Counted from the stretch's first letter, positions 1 through 9,027 are shown. The stretch is DNA of 64,000 nt from an uncultured SAR116 cluster alpha proteobacterium (GCA_902615325.1 CACMOJ010000001.1:124001-188000); one strand, 5' to 3'. The notes: generated from the sequence alone by a model not told the origin. A program made the numbers and translations.

Positions 1-584
1 TCTAAACCAGAACATTCACCTAGTCTAAGAGCCTCTGCAGCTGCTGTGTTGTGAATGGTTACTAACAAATTTGCAAGAATTTTAAATTTCATTCCATTCC
101 CAAAAGGACCTACATAAATAACTTCTTTAGAAAAACTTTCAAAAATATTATTATATTTTTTTGTTATGGTCTCATCACCACTAGCAAAAACTGTTATATC
201 TCCTTCCCAAGCTTGTGCTCCAGTTCCACTTACTGGGGTATCTAACATATCTATATTAAATTTTTTAATTTCATTTTTAAAATTAATTTTATCTTCAATC
301 GAAATTGTATTCATATCCAATATAATTTTATTGGAAGTATGTTTTTCAAGTATCTTTAGATTCTCTAAAACATTTTTATATGCTTCAAGAGAAGGTAAAC
401 TTAAAAGTACAACATCAACCTTATTAAATAAATTTGGATAAGTAATCTCATATCCTCCTAAATTTAAAAATCTTGAAATATTTTTTTTATCTATATCTAT
501 ACCATAACAATTAAAGTTGTTTGTTATAAGGTGTTTGGCGTAAGCTCTACCCATAGTCCCTAAACCTATTAACCCAATATTCAT
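1..584 (-). CDS. NAD(P)-dependent 3-hydroxyisobutyrate-dehydrogenase-family protein (partial)
   Basis: The reading frame opens at an ATG at 584 and runs off the left edge, giving about 194 N-terminal residues of a family usually near 290. It starts MNIGLIGLGTMGRAYA, a Rossmann GxGxxG dinucleotide site. A DTPVSGTGAQAWEG stretch near residue 115 is the substrate-binding signature of beta-hydroxyacid dehydrogenases, and the following KFKILANLL segment holds the expected catalytic lysine. These enzymes oxidise 3-hydroxyisobutyrate, tartronate semialdehyde or similar beta-hydroxyacids. The exact substrate cannot be told. It is divergent from the catabolic operon starting at 718, which suggests but does not prove a shared role. 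Confidence 0.85.
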   Translation of the reverse strand, partial: MNIGLIGLGTMGRAYAKHLITNNFNCYGIDIDKKNISRFLNLGGYEITYPNLFNKVDVVLLSLPSLEAYKNVLENLKILEKHTSNKIILDMNTISIEDKINFKNEIKKFNIDMLDTPVSGTGAQAWEGDITVFASGDETITKKYNNIFESFSKEVIYVGPFGNGMKFKILANLLVTIHNTAAAEALRLGECSGL

Positions 585-606
585 AAAAAACCTCATAGAA
601 TTTTAA

Positions 607-632
607 TTTAGAATTTATATATTTATTCTAAA
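607..632. promoter_or_regulatory. inverted repeat in a divergent promoter region, possible operator
   Basis: TTTAGAAT and ATTCTAAA form a perfect 8-base inverted repeat with a 10-base AT spacer, 23 bases upstream of the dehydrogenase start at 584 and within the leader side of the operon at 718. The spacing suits a dimeric repressor, but in such AT-rich DNA chance repeats are common, and no regulator gene is adjacent. Confidence 0.25.
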
Positions 633-717
633 TCAACCTTTTTGATAGAATCTATAAAATATTATTATTTTTTCTTTTAACTTGAATGTTATATATATCT
701 AATAATAGGAGTTAAAT

Positions 718-1815
718 ATGGAAGTAGGATTTTTTACAATGCCTATTCATCCTTTAGATAAGGATTATAGGAAGACTTTAGCTGAAGATAGAGAAGCATT
801 TTTATTAGCAGATGAAATAGGTTTTTCAGAAGCATATTGTGGAGAACATTATACAGACGCAGCTGAAAACATTACATCTAGCACAGTATTCATTGCATCA
901 TTAGCAGCTGCCACAAAGAATATAAGATTAGGAACCGGTACAGTAAATTTGCCAAACTCCCACCCAGCAGCTGTAGCTGGCCAAATTGCCATGTTAGATC
1001 ATATGCTAGACGGTCGTCTTAATTTTGGTATCAGTCCAGGAGGTTTAGCTTCAGATGCAGAGGTCTTTGGAAATTTAGAAAAAAACCGGAACGAAATGTT
1101 TGTTGAATGCATTGATATGGTTTTAGAAATATGGAAACGAGATGCACCATATTCTATAAAAGGAAAATACTGGGAAGTTACAACAGAAAAAACTCAAATG
1201 ACTGATATAGGTCAAGGCATAATGCCTAAACCACTTCAAAAACCATATCCTCCTATAATTTGTACCGTTGTCGCACCTTATTCAAAAGGTATAACAGCTG
1301 CTGCCGCAAGAGGATGGAAACCAATATCAGCTAATTTTTTATTGCCTAAATGGGTTAAAACTCACTGGCCAGGTTATGTTGAGGGATGTAAACAAGCTAA
1401 CACAGAAGCCAATCCAATGGAATGGAGAATTGCTAAGTCTATTTTTGTATGTGAAGATAGAAAAAAAGCAGAAGAATATGCACTTGGCAATGGTAGTCCA
1501 TATGTATTTTACTACAGTCAACTCTTAACAAAAATGTTGAAGCATGGTCGTGCAAATTTATTTAAAGAAGATCAAAATATGTCTGATGACGCTCTTAAAT
1601 TAGAAGATATATGTAAAAAACTAATTTTATTTGGAACTCCAGATGAGGTTGCTGACAAGATTTTAGCCTTCAGAGAAGAAGTAGGTGAGTTTGGTACACT
1701 TTTATATGCTGGACATGATTGGAAAGATGTAAATTTAGCAAAAAATTCTATGAAGCTGATGACAGAAAAAGTTATGCCTCAGATTAATAGTAGCATTAAT
1801 ATAGCTGCAGAGTAG
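718..1815 (+). CDS. luciferase-like (LLM class) flavin-dependent monooxygenase
   Basis: The 365-residue protein is a bacterial-luciferase-fold TIM barrel that uses reduced FMN and O2 supplied by a partner reductase. Family marks are the GFSEAYCGEHY segment (residues about 35-45), the RLGTGTVNLPNSHPAAVAGQ stretch near 90 and the GRLNFGISPGG loop near 120. The start is fixed by an AGGAG ribosome site 7 bases ahead. It is first in a plus-strand run of five genes with gaps of 0 to 57 bases. Related enzymes hydroxylate or cleave long aldehydes, sulfonates, limonene or pyrimidines; the substrate here is not readable. No flavin reductase gene is present in the window. Confidence 0.9.
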   Translation: MEVGFFTMPIHPLDKDYRKTLAEDREAFLLADEIGFSEAYCGEHYTDAAENITSSTVFIASLAAATKNIRLGTGTVNLPNSHPAAVAGQIAMLDHMLDGRLNFGISPGGLASDAEVFGNLEKNRNEMFVECIDMVLEIWKRDAPYSIKGKYWEVTTEKTQMTDIGQGIMPKPLQKPYPPIICTVVAPYSKGITAAAARGWKPISANFLLPKWVKTHWPGYVEGCKQANTEANPMEWRIAKSIFVCEDRKKAEEYALGNGSPYVFYYSQLLTKMLKHGRANLFKEDQNMSDDALKLEDICKKLILFGTPDEVADKILAFREEVGEFGTLLYAGHDWKDVNLAKNSMKLMTEKVMPQINSSINIAAE

Positions 1816-1823
1816 GAACTCTT

Positions 1824-2618
1824 ATGAATAAATTGGATTTAGGAAATAATGAGTTTATAAATTATGAATTCCATGAAAATCCGAAGGGAAATACAATTGT
1901 TTTTTCAAACTCCTTAGGCTCAGATTTGTCAATGTGGGATCCACAAGTTGAATACTTTAAAGATAATTATCAAATAATTTGTTATGATAAAAGAGGTCAT
2001 GGTAAAAGCTCTCCAATCCAAGGCCCTTATACATTCGATATGCTTGAAAATGATGTAATTTCAATAATGGATGAAATTGGCATAGATAAAGCTCATTTTG
2101 TAGGTTTATCGATGGGAGGAATGACATCGTTAGGATTGGCATTAAAACATTCTAATAGATTTGATAAACTTGTGTGTTGTGCAGCAAGAGCTGACATGCC
2201 ACCCCCAGCAATTGAGGCGTGGGATCAAAGAATGGCAGTAGTTGAGGACAAAGGCACACAAGGTGTCGTTCAAGGTTCCCTAGAGAGGTGGTTTAGTGAC
2301 AAATTTAGAAATGATGTTGTGAATAATCATATTTTAGAAAAAGCTGAAGAGATGATTAAATCAACCTCCACTAATGGATATATTGGGAGTTGCAATGCGA
2401 TTAAAGGTCTTGATTATTTGAGAGAATTAGGAAAAATTAAAAAAGACATTCTTTATATTTCAGGTGAAAACGATGTAGGTGCACCAGCTCTAGCTATGGA
2501 AGAAATGCATCATTTAACAGTTAATAGTAAATATGTTTGCATTCCGGGAGTTGCACATGTATTTAACCTTGAAAAACCTAATGAAACCAATAAAATTTTA
2601 AGTGATTTTTTAAACTAG
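1824..2618 (+). CDS. alpha/beta hydrolase, 3-oxoadipate enol-lactonase (PcaD)-like
   Basis: This 264-residue alpha/beta hydrolase begins 8 bases after the monooxygenase. The oxyanion segment FSNSLGSDLSMWD lies near residue 30, the RGHGKS turn at 57-62, the nucleophile elbow GLSMGG with Ser96, an acid in the SGENDVGAP segment and the C-terminal catalytic His in GVAHVFNLE. The length and the SLG/GLSMGG pattern match 3-oxoadipate enol-lactonases and related ring-cleavage hydrolases, such as the N-formylmaleamate deformylase NicD of nicotinate breakdown. Hydrolysis of a lactone, ester or amide made by neighbouring oxygenases is a reasonable inference. The true substrate is unknown. Confidence 0.87.
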   Translation: MNKLDLGNNEFINYEFHENPKGNTIVFSNSLGSDLSMWDPQVEYFKDNYQIICYDKRGHGKSSPIQGPYTFDMLENDVISIMDEIGIDKAHFVGLSMGGMTSLGLALKHSNRFDKLVCCAARADMPPPAIEAWDQRMAVVEDKGTQGVVQGSLERWFSDKFRNDVVNNHILEKAEEMIKSTSTNGYIGSCNAIKGLDYLRELGKIKKDILYISGENDVGAPALAMEEMHHLTVNSKYVCIPGVAHVFNLEKPNETNKILSDFLN

Positions 2619-2675
2619 TTTATAAGTTTGATTTTAAATTAAAAATTAAATAAGCTTAAGTTTTAGGAGTAAGAA

Positions 2676-3092
2676 ATGTCTTTAAAAACATTTGAACATG
2701 TACTTATATTAGCTGATGACTTAAAAAAAACTAAAGAATTTTATGTTGATTTATTAGGTTTGAAAGACGGATATAGACCAGACTTCCCTTTCCCAGGCCA
2801 TTGGTTATATTTAAATGAAGACGACAAAGCTGCTTGTATTCACTTGGCGATGAGAAAGCAAGGGGATGGCCAAGATTACTACATCGGGAAAAAAAATAAT
2901 GTTAAATCGGGATCTGGTGCTATAGATCATGTTGCCTTTAATTGTGAGGATATAGATAGTATGAAAGAAATGTTTGATAATAAATCTATCGAATACACTC
3001 ACAGAAAAGTTCCTGGTTTCCCACTAGAACAACTATTCGTTGATGATCCAGATGGTGTAAAAGTAGAATTAAATTTTCCAACAAAAGGTTAA
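2676..3092 (+). CDS. VOC (glyoxalase / extradiol dioxygenase fold) protein
   Basis: This 138-residue vicinal-oxygen-chelate protein has two beta-alpha-beta-beta-beta halves. His8 (TFEHVLILADD), His85 (AIDHVAF) and Glu131 (GVKVELNF) sit where the metal ligands of this fold lie, and His56 is a possible fourth ligand, so a metal-dependent enzyme is likely. Members include glyoxalase I, ring-cleaving dioxygenases, epimerases and fosfomycin-resistance proteins. In this operon of oxygenases and hydrolases a dioxygenase, isomerase or lyase step is more likely than methylglyoxal detoxification, but that is inference. An AGGAG site precedes the ATG. Confidence 0.85.
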   Translation: MSLKTFEHVLILADDLKKTKEFYVDLLGLKDGYRPDFPFPGHWLYLNEDDKAACIHLAMRKQGDGQDYYIGKKNNVKSGSGAIDHVAFNCEDIDSMKEMFDNKSIEYTHRKVPGFPLEQLFVDDPDGVKVELNFPTKG

Positions 3093-3105
3093 ATAGGAGT
3101 TTATC

Positions 3106-4074
3106 ATGCCAAGAAAATATGATCAAAAAATGTTTGATATAAAACATCTTAGAGAAACTGCAGAAAAACTAAAAAACTGGGGAAGATGGGGCCCAGATGA
3201 TGAAAAAGGTACATTGAATTTTATAACTCCTGAAATAGTTGTTGACGCTAGCAAACTAATTAAAAAAGGGAAAAGATTTAGCTTAGGTTTAAATTTTGAT
3301 AGACATGGACCACAAAAAGGCTCTTGGGGTAATAGGTTTAATCCAATTCATTTAATGCTAGCTACTGGAACAGACTCTATAGCTGGAAGGTTTGATGATT
3401 TTGGACTTCAATATGCAGATGATATGATATCATTACCATTACAGTGCGCTACTCAATGGGATGCTTTAGGACATATTTTTTATGATAACAAAATGTGGAA
3501 TGGTTATTCTGCGGCACTTGTCGACAGCGACGGTGCTCAAAAAAACGGAATCGAAAAAGTACGCGCTGAAATGGCTGGTAGAGGAGTGTTGCTTGATGTT
3601 GCTCGTTGGGCAGGGGTTAATTATTTTGAAGATGGTGTAGCAATCACCAATGATGATTTAAATGAATGTGCAAAATCTCAAAATGTTGAAATTAAACGTG
3701 GAGATTTTGTTATTGTAAGAACTGGTCAAATGGAACAAAGACTAGATGATGGAGAATGGGGTGGTTATGCTGGAGGAGATGCACCAGGTTTAGCTTTTGA
3801 AACTGCCCAATGGATTTATGATAACGAAATTGCCGCCATATGTACTGATACATGGGGTTGTGAAGTAAGACCAAACGAAACTAAAGATGCTCAACAACCT
3901 TGGCATTGGGTTGTAATACCGATGATTGGTATAACAATGGGAGAAATTTTTTACTTAAGAGATTTGGCAAAGGATTGTGAAGAAGATAAAATTTATGATT
4001 TTTTCTTTTGTGCACCACCCTTACCTATAACTAAAGCAGTTGGCTCACCAATTAATCCTATGGCAATAAAATAG
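3106..4074 (+). CDS. cyclase family metal-dependent hydrolase (kynurenine formamidase / isatin hydrolase superfamily)
   Basis: The 322-residue protein belongs to the Cyclase family (PF04199), metal hydrolases that act on cyclic amides, formamides or lactones. The core motif CATQWDALGH (residues 114-123) replaces the shorter family's HGGTHxDxPxH, with Gln117 where the first histidine normally sits; this is usual for the longer (300+ residue) subgroup. The FYDNKMWNGY segment follows directly, and a second conserved block, TDTWGCEVRPNE, lies near residue 248. It is 13 bases downstream of the VOC gene and abuts the FAD monooxygenase. It could open a ring made by the neighbouring oxygenases. Confidence 0.9.
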   Translation: MPRKYDQKMFDIKHLRETAEKLKNWGRWGPDDEKGTLNFITPEIVVDASKLIKKGKRFSLGLNFDRHGPQKGSWGNRFNPIHLMLATGTDSIAGRFDDFGLQYADDMISLPLQCATQWDALGHIFYDNKMWNGYSAALVDSDGAQKNGIEKVRAEMAGRGVLLDVARWAGVNYFEDGVAITNDDLNECAKSQNVEIKRGDFVIVRTGQMEQRLDDGEWGGYAGGDAPGLAFETAQWIYDNEIAAICTDTWGCEVRPNETKDAQQPWHWVVIPMIGITMGEIFYLRDLAKDCEEDKIYDFFFCAPPLPITKAVGSPINPMAIK

Positions 4075-5292
4075 ATGAAAAAAGCTGCCATCATTGGTGG
4101 CTCAATGTCAGGTCTTTTTGCAGCCAATTTTCTTAAAAAGATAAACTGGGATTATTCAATACATGAAATGGTTCCAGAACCTTTGTCAGGAAGAGGTGCT
4201 GGCATTGCCACATATGATGAGTTAGCAAAATTAGTTAAGTTAACCACAGGTTACAATAAATCACTCGGAACACGCTGTAATGAAAGAATTGTTTTAAATA
4301 AACAAAACGAAGTAATATCAAAAATAAAATACCCTCAAGTCTTCACTAGTTGGCAATATTTATATGATGTTTTGCTGTCAAACATAGATAAAAAAAAATA
4401 TTTTCTTGGAGATGAATGTATTGAAATTCTTAAAAAAGAAAAAATTAATACTTTAATTTTTAAAAGTGGTAAAGAAATTCAAGCTGATTTAATTATTATT
4501 GCTAATGGAATAAGATCCAATTTAAAAAAAATTGTAGATGAAAATAAACCAGAATTTGCAGGATATGTTGGTTGGAGAGGGCTTGTCAATGAGGCCGATT
4601 TGTCAGAAAAAACATTTGACTTAATTTCAGATTATTTTTGTTTCGTCCTTCCAAAAAACCAACAATTTTTAACTTATCCAGTTGCCGGGGTTGGTAATAA
4701 AGGTTTAGAAAAAGGTAAAAGAAGAATTAATTGGTTGTGGTACAAACCAGTAACCATTCAAGAATATAATGATATATTAACTGGAAAATCTAAAAAAAAG
4801 TATGAGCACGGTATACCACCCCATGAAATAAAAGATGAATTAATTAAAAATCTTAAAGATGAAGGTCAAACAAAATTACCTAGTTCAATAAATGAATTAA
4901 TAAATAAAACAGATCAAATACTTGTGCAGCCAATATATGATTTAAAATGTAAAAAAATGGTCAATGAAAATATAATTATTATTGGGGATTGTGCTTTCAC
5001 AGCCCGACCACATGCCGGAATGGGCGTTACAAAAGCGGGTTTTGATTGTTATGATTTAATGAAATGTTTAGATAATATCGAATTAGAAAATTTAAATTAT
5101 GCTCTAATATCATGGGAACAAAAAAGAATGAAAGAGGGTATATTTCTCGTAGAAAGAAGTAGAGAAATGGGTTTTTACATTAAAAAAGATGAGACAATCA
5201 TAATGCCAAAAAATGAAATAGTTTTAGATGAAACTGCTGTAAGCATTAAAAATATAAAGAATTATCCAAATAAAAGCAGTTTATTTAACTAA
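4075..5292 (+). CDS. FAD-dependent aromatic-ring monooxygenase (dihydroxypyridine/salicylate hydroxylase-like)
   Basis: The ATG directly follows the cyclase stop codon (TAG then ATG, no gap), so translation is probably coupled. The 405-residue protein starts KKAAIIGGSMSGLFAANFL, the FAD-binding GxGxxG-type site in the GGSxxG form typical of dihydroxypyridine hydroxylases. A LSGRGAGIATYDEL segment follows near residue 37. The second FAD signature is IIIGDCAFTARPHAGMGVTK near residue 300. The family adds one hydroxyl to an activated aromatic or heteroaromatic ring using NAD(P)H and O2. With a Mo hydroxylase next door, a pyridine- or quinoline-like ring is a testable guess. It closes the five-gene operon. 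Confidence 0.88.
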   Translation: MKKAAIIGGSMSGLFAANFLKKINWDYSIHEMVPEPLSGRGAGIATYDELAKLVKLTTGYNKSLGTRCNERIVLNKQNEVISKIKYPQVFTSWQYLYDVLLSNIDKKKYFLGDECIEILKKEKINTLIFKSGKEIQADLIIIANGIRSNLKKIVDENKPEFAGYVGWRGLVNEADLSEKTFDLISDYFCFVLPKNQQFLTYPVAGVGNKGLEKGKRRINWLWYKPVTIQEYNDILTGKSKKKYEHGIPPHEIKDELIKNLKDEGQTKLPSSINELINKTDQILVQPIYDLKCKKMVNENIIIIGDCAFTARPHAGMGVTKAGFDCYDLMKCLDNIELENLNYALISWEQKRMKEGIFLVERSREMGFYIKKDETIIMPKNEIVLDETAVSIKNIKNYPNKSSLFN

Positions 5293-5313
5293 ACTTATAA
5301 CATATTGAAATAA

Positions 5314-7701
5314 TTATATTTTTCCCAATGCCTTTAAAACTTTTTCCGGAGTGATTGGTTGAGATGTCACCTCTGTATTTAAAGGAATTAATGCGTCATT
5401 AATAGCATTCATTATAGCTCCTGGAGCACCTCCTGTTCCAGCTTCACCAGCCCCTTTTGCGCCAAGAATACTTCTACCAGAATTTGTTGTCACATGATCT
5501 ACAATAATGTCTGGCATTTCATAAGCCATTGGCACAAGGTAATCTGCCATATTTCCATTCGTTAAATTGCCCATTTCATCATAAATACACTCTTCATAAA
5601 GAGCACCACCAATACCTTGAACGACACCACCCCTAATTTGTTCTTCAACTAATTTAGGATTGATTTGTGTTCCACAATCTTCAACGGCCCAGAACTTTTC
5701 AATCTTTGTTAATCCGGTATCAACATCAACATCAACTAAACACCCCATTGCACTATTTGTAAAAACAAATGGTATTCCTTCAATAGAAAATGAGGCCGTC
5801 GCTATCAGTTCAGCATTAGTCCCGGGTGGCAATTCATGACCCCTGTAGTACACAATTTGTGCTAAATCTTTTAGTGATATACCCTCACCACCATCTTTTC
5901 TGATAACTTGATCATTTTGAACATCAAGATTATTAACTTCACTTTGCATAATTACTGCAGCAATATTCAAAATATTTTCTTTTAACTTTCTTGAAGCTTT
6001 TAAAACAGCTTCACCTCCTATTCCAGCACCTCGAGAAGCCCATGTTCCACCACCATACGGAGTAGCATCAGTATCTCCATGCGTAACCCTTACAGTGTCT
6101 ATCTTTACACCAAGTTGGTCTGCGGCTATCTGTTGCATTACTGCTTCTGTGCCCTGCCCCTGTTCAGTTATAGAAGTTGATATATGAACAGCTCCAGATC
6201 CCTCTAGTCTAATTGATGCTCCATCCTGAGATGAGATTGGTGCCCCACCCACACCATAAAATGCAGGACTAGGATTTGTTACTTCAACCATATTAATTAT
6301 TGAAAAACCTTTATATTTTCCTTTTGCAAGAGATTCTTTTTTATATTTCTCTAATTGAGAAATATTCATCATTTTTTCAAGTTTTTCAATACACGCCTCA
6401 TGTGATAAATCTTCTAAAGGCACTCCTGACGGAGTTTTTGTTGGGTAAGAGTTATCAGGAATTAAATTTATCTTTCTAAATTCGTAACGATCCATACCTA
6501 GTGCATTTGCAGCTTTATCGACTAATGCTTCAGTTATAGCAACTGCGATAGGATGACCTACCGCTCTATATTGGCACATTGGTGTTTTGTTTTGAAATAC
6601 TACTGTACCTTTTGCCTTATAATTTGGAATAATATAAGATGCTGCAGAAAGATTTAAAACTTGATTTGTTTCAATAGCTGAAGTTCTTGGATATACACTA
6701 AAAGGACCAATTCCAGATAAATCATCAATTTCAAATGCAAGTATTTTACCTTTGTCATTAACTCCTATTTTACCTAAAATTTTGTGACATCTTGAATGAA
6801 TATCAGTTGAATAACTCTCTAATCGATCAGCAACAAATTTCACTGGCCTCTTCATGAGCTTAGAAACTGCAACTGTAACCATTTCATCTGGGTAAACATG
6901 AACCTTTATACCAAATGAACCACCCACGTCACAACTAATTATTCTTACTAAACCTTCAGATAAATTTAAATGCTTCGCTATTATTGACTGCATCATATGA
7001 GGTGCTTGGCCGTTATGATAAACAGTCATTTTTTCTTCTGAGGAGTCCCAATCTGCAACAATAGCTCTTGTTTCTAATGTAACTCCCGTATGTCTTGCAA
7101 AATCAAGAGTAACTTCCTCTACAATATGTGATTGTTTGAAAGCTTCGCCTACATCACCTTGGTTAACAGTTCTGGTCCAAAACAGATTATTTCCTAGATC
7201 ATCATGGATGACTCTTGTTGATTTATCCATCGCTGTTTCCATGTCTAATTGAGCGTCAAGATCTTCATAATCTATCTCAACTAGTTCTGACGCATCTTCT
7301 GCAACTGCTCTTTTATTTGCAACTACGACCGCAACAGGTTCGCCTTGCCATCTAACAATATCTTTTGCGAGAGGATATTGAGTTGGAGAACGCATTTCAC
7401 CTAAATGACCAAGTACCCCTTGCCAAGGAGAACAAACTTTTTCGATATCATCAATTGTAAAAACGTTCAATACACCAGGATATTTTTTTGCATTTTCTGT
7501 ATTAATAGATTTTATTTTCGCATGTGCAAATGGTGATCTAACATAACTTAAATGAGCCATTCTAGGTAAAAGTATATCATCTACATATTTACCTTTACCT
7601 TCTAAAAGTTTTTTTGCTCTTTCCCGAGGTACACTTCGTCCAATATAAGAATTTGGTCTATCTGCTGCCCCTAATTTAGGATTTTGATTTAAATCATCCA
7701 T
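5314..7701 (-). CDS. molybdenum hydroxylase large subunit (xanthine dehydrogenase / CoxL family)
   Basis: The 795-residue molybdopterin-cytosine-dinucleotide subunit is of the xanthine oxidase family. Seen here are the N-terminal GRSVPRERAKKLLEGKGKYVDD block, the DVGGSFGIK loop (259-266), the active-site loop CQYRAVGHP (376-384) and the catalytic Glu753 in GAKGAGEAGTGG. Form I CO dehydrogenase needs the AYxCSFR loop, which is absent, so this is not a genuine CO oxidiser. It hydroxylates a carbon, usually next to a ring nitrogen or in an aldehyde. It forms one operon with the 2Fe-2S and FAD subunits (order FAD, FeS, Mo). No Cox-type maturation genes are in the window. Confidence 0.93.
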   Translation of the reverse strand: MDDLNQNPKLGAADRPNSYIGRSVPRERAKKLLEGKGKYVDDILLPRMAHLSYVRSPFAHAKIKSINTENAKKYPGVLNVFTIDDIEKVCSPWQGVLGHLGEMRSPTQYPLAKDIVRWQGEPVAVVVANKRAVAEDASELVEIDYEDLDAQLDMETAMDKSTRVIHDDLGNNLFWTRTVNQGDVGEAFKQSHIVEEVTLDFARHTGVTLETRAIVADWDSSEEKMTVYHNGQAPHMMQSIIAKHLNLSEGLVRIISCDVGGSFGIKVHVYPDEMVTVAVSKLMKRPVKFVADRLESYSTDIHSRCHKILGKIGVNDKGKILAFEIDDLSGIGPFSVYPRTSAIETNQVLNLSAASYIIPNYKAKGTVVFQNKTPMCQYRAVGHPIAVAITEALVDKAANALGMDRYEFRKINLIPDNSYPTKTPSGVPLEDLSHEACIEKLEKMMNISQLEKYKKESLAKGKYKGFSIINMVEVTNPSPAFYGVGGAPISSQDGASIRLEGSGAVHISTSITEQGQGTEAVMQQIAADQLGVKIDTVRVTHGDTDATPYGGGTWASRGAGIGGEAVLKASRKLKENILNIAAVIMQSEVNNLDVQNDQVIRKDGGEGISLKDLAQIVYYRGHELPPGTNAELIATASFSIEGIPFVFTNSAMGCLVDVDVDTGLTKIEKFWAVEDCGTQINPKLVEEQIRGGVVQGIGGALYEECIYDEMGNLTNGNMADYLVPMAYEMPDIIVDHVTTNSGRSILGAKGAGEAGTGGAPGAIMNAINDALIPLNTEVTSQPITPEKVLKALGKI

Positions 7702-7702
7702 A

Positions 7703-8188
7703 TTATACGCCTACATTAATTTTATTAAGTGAATCTTCGACGGCATCAACAATTGCTTGATAACCTGTACACCGACAGTAATTACCCGATATCATTTCTC
7801 TTATTTCTTCACGAGAATATTTTCTATTAGATTTTACGATTTCATAGGTAGTCATTAACATTCCTGAACTACAAAAGCCACATTGCATGGCATTATTCTT
7901 TACAAAACAATCTTTGACAATTTCCATCTCTGAAGAATTGAGACCTTCAACGGTTGTTATATTTTTTCCATTTGCTTGAACCGCTAGCATAAGACAAGAT
8001 CTAACTGATTCACCATCAACAAGAACATTACAAGCTCCACAAGCGCCTTGTTCACAACCTAAATGTGTTCCTTTAAATCCAAGATCTCTTAAAAAATCAC
8101 CTAAATGTTGACGTGTTTCTACATTTAAATCGTTATAATCTTCATTATTAATAATCATTGATATTGTTGTTTTATTTAAATTAGACAT
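7703..8188 (-). CDS. molybdenum hydroxylase [2Fe-2S] subunit (CoxS-like)
   Basis: This 161-residue electron-transfer subunit carries two [2Fe-2S] clusters. The N-terminal plant-ferredoxin-type domain uses Cys45, Cys50, Cys53 and Cys65 (CEQGACGAC followed by SCL). The C-terminal helical domain uses Cys103, Cys106, Cys138 and Cys140 (CGFC and CRC). All eight ligands are intact. It passes electrons from the Mo centre to the FAD subunit. It starts at the last base of the FAD-subunit gene and ends one base before the large-subunit start, which indicates a tight operon. Confidence 0.95.
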   Translation of the reverse strand: MSNLNKTTISMIINNEDYNDLNVETRQHLGDFLRDLGFKGTHLGCEQGACGACNVLVDGESVRSCLMLAVQANGKNITTVEGLNSSEMEIVKDCFVKNNAMQCGFCSSGMLMTTYEIVKSNRKYSREEIREMISGNYCRCTGYQAIVDAVEDSLNKINVGV

Positions 8189-9027
8189 TAATTCAATTCC
8201 TTCATCATTCTTCCGACCAAAATTGCTGATAAGTGAGCTTTCATATCTGACGAACTAGAGATATCTGAAGCAAAATCTATATCATTTTTTAATGTATCTT
8301 TAATGTCAGAATAATTATATTCATTCTTTAGAAGATACTCACAAGTTTTGGGTGCTTCATTAGGTCTATCACCAGTTCCAAAAAAAACTAAATTAATCTC
8401 TTCATTAATTTTATTATTCTGTTTAATTGAACCTACAAGGCCAGCCATTGCATAGTCTCCATGACGTCTTGTAACTTCATCAAAAAATAATTTCATCCCA
8501 TTTTGATTTATCGGATATTTAACAGAGGTTAAAATTTCATCTGAATTAATTGCAGTTTCAAACAATCCTTTATAAAACTCTTTTGCTGAAACAGTTCGTT
8601 CTCCATCAGGACCTGACAAAATTATTTCAGCATTTACTAGAACAGCAAAAGCAGGTAATTCGGCTGCTGGATCCCCATATGCAATACTTCCACCATGAGT
8701 GCCTTTATTTCTAATTGCAGGATGTGCAACTTGTGCTAAAAGTTTGTTGAGTATAGGGAATTTCTCATTAACTTCTTTATTATTCATTATTTGTGAATGA
8801 CTACACATTGCGCCCATAATTAAATATGAGTCCTCAACTTTTATTTTTTTTAATTCATTAATACTTCCAATATCTATAAGAACACTTGGACTAGATAAAC
8901 GCATATTTAAAGTTGGTAAAAGAGACTGGCCACCAGCCAAAATTACAGCGTCATCATCTGATTTTTTTATATTTATAGCGTCAGCTAAATCTTTTGCTTG
9001 ATAATAAGAAAATGCTGGTGATTTCAT
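8188..9027 (-). CDS. molybdenum hydroxylase FAD-binding subunit (CoxM-like)
   Basis: The 279-residue FAD subunit is first in the three-gene operon. Both FAD pyrophosphate-binding motifs are visible: AGGQSLLPTLNMR (residues 31-43) and NKGTHGGSIAYGDPAAELPA (near 107-126). The C-terminal CO-dehydrogenase-flavoprotein domain ends the protein. It hands electrons from the iron-sulfur clusters to an external acceptor, either quinone or O2. An 84-base divergent spacer with no clear operator separates it from the OsmC gene. The final acceptor and substrate are unknown. Confidence 0.94.
   Translation of the reverse strand: MKSPAFSYYQAKDLADAINIKKSDDDAVILAGGQSLLPTLNMRLSSPSVLIDIGSINELKKIKVEDSYLIMGAMCSHSQIMNNKEVNEKFPILNKLLAQVAHPAIRNKGTHGGSIAYGDPAAELPAFAVLVNAEIILSGPDGERTVSAKEFYKGLFETAINSDEILTSVKYPINQNGMKLFFDEVTRRHGDYAMAGLVGSIKQNNKINEEINLVFFGTGDRPNEAPKTCEYLLKNEYNYSDIKDTLKNDIDFASDISSSSDMKAHLSAILVGRMMKELN

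Noticed and set aside
5314-9027. Aerobic carbon monoxide dehydrogenase (CoxMSL)
   Set aside because: The AYxCSFR active-site loop of CO-oxidising CoxL is absent, and no cox maturation genes are present.
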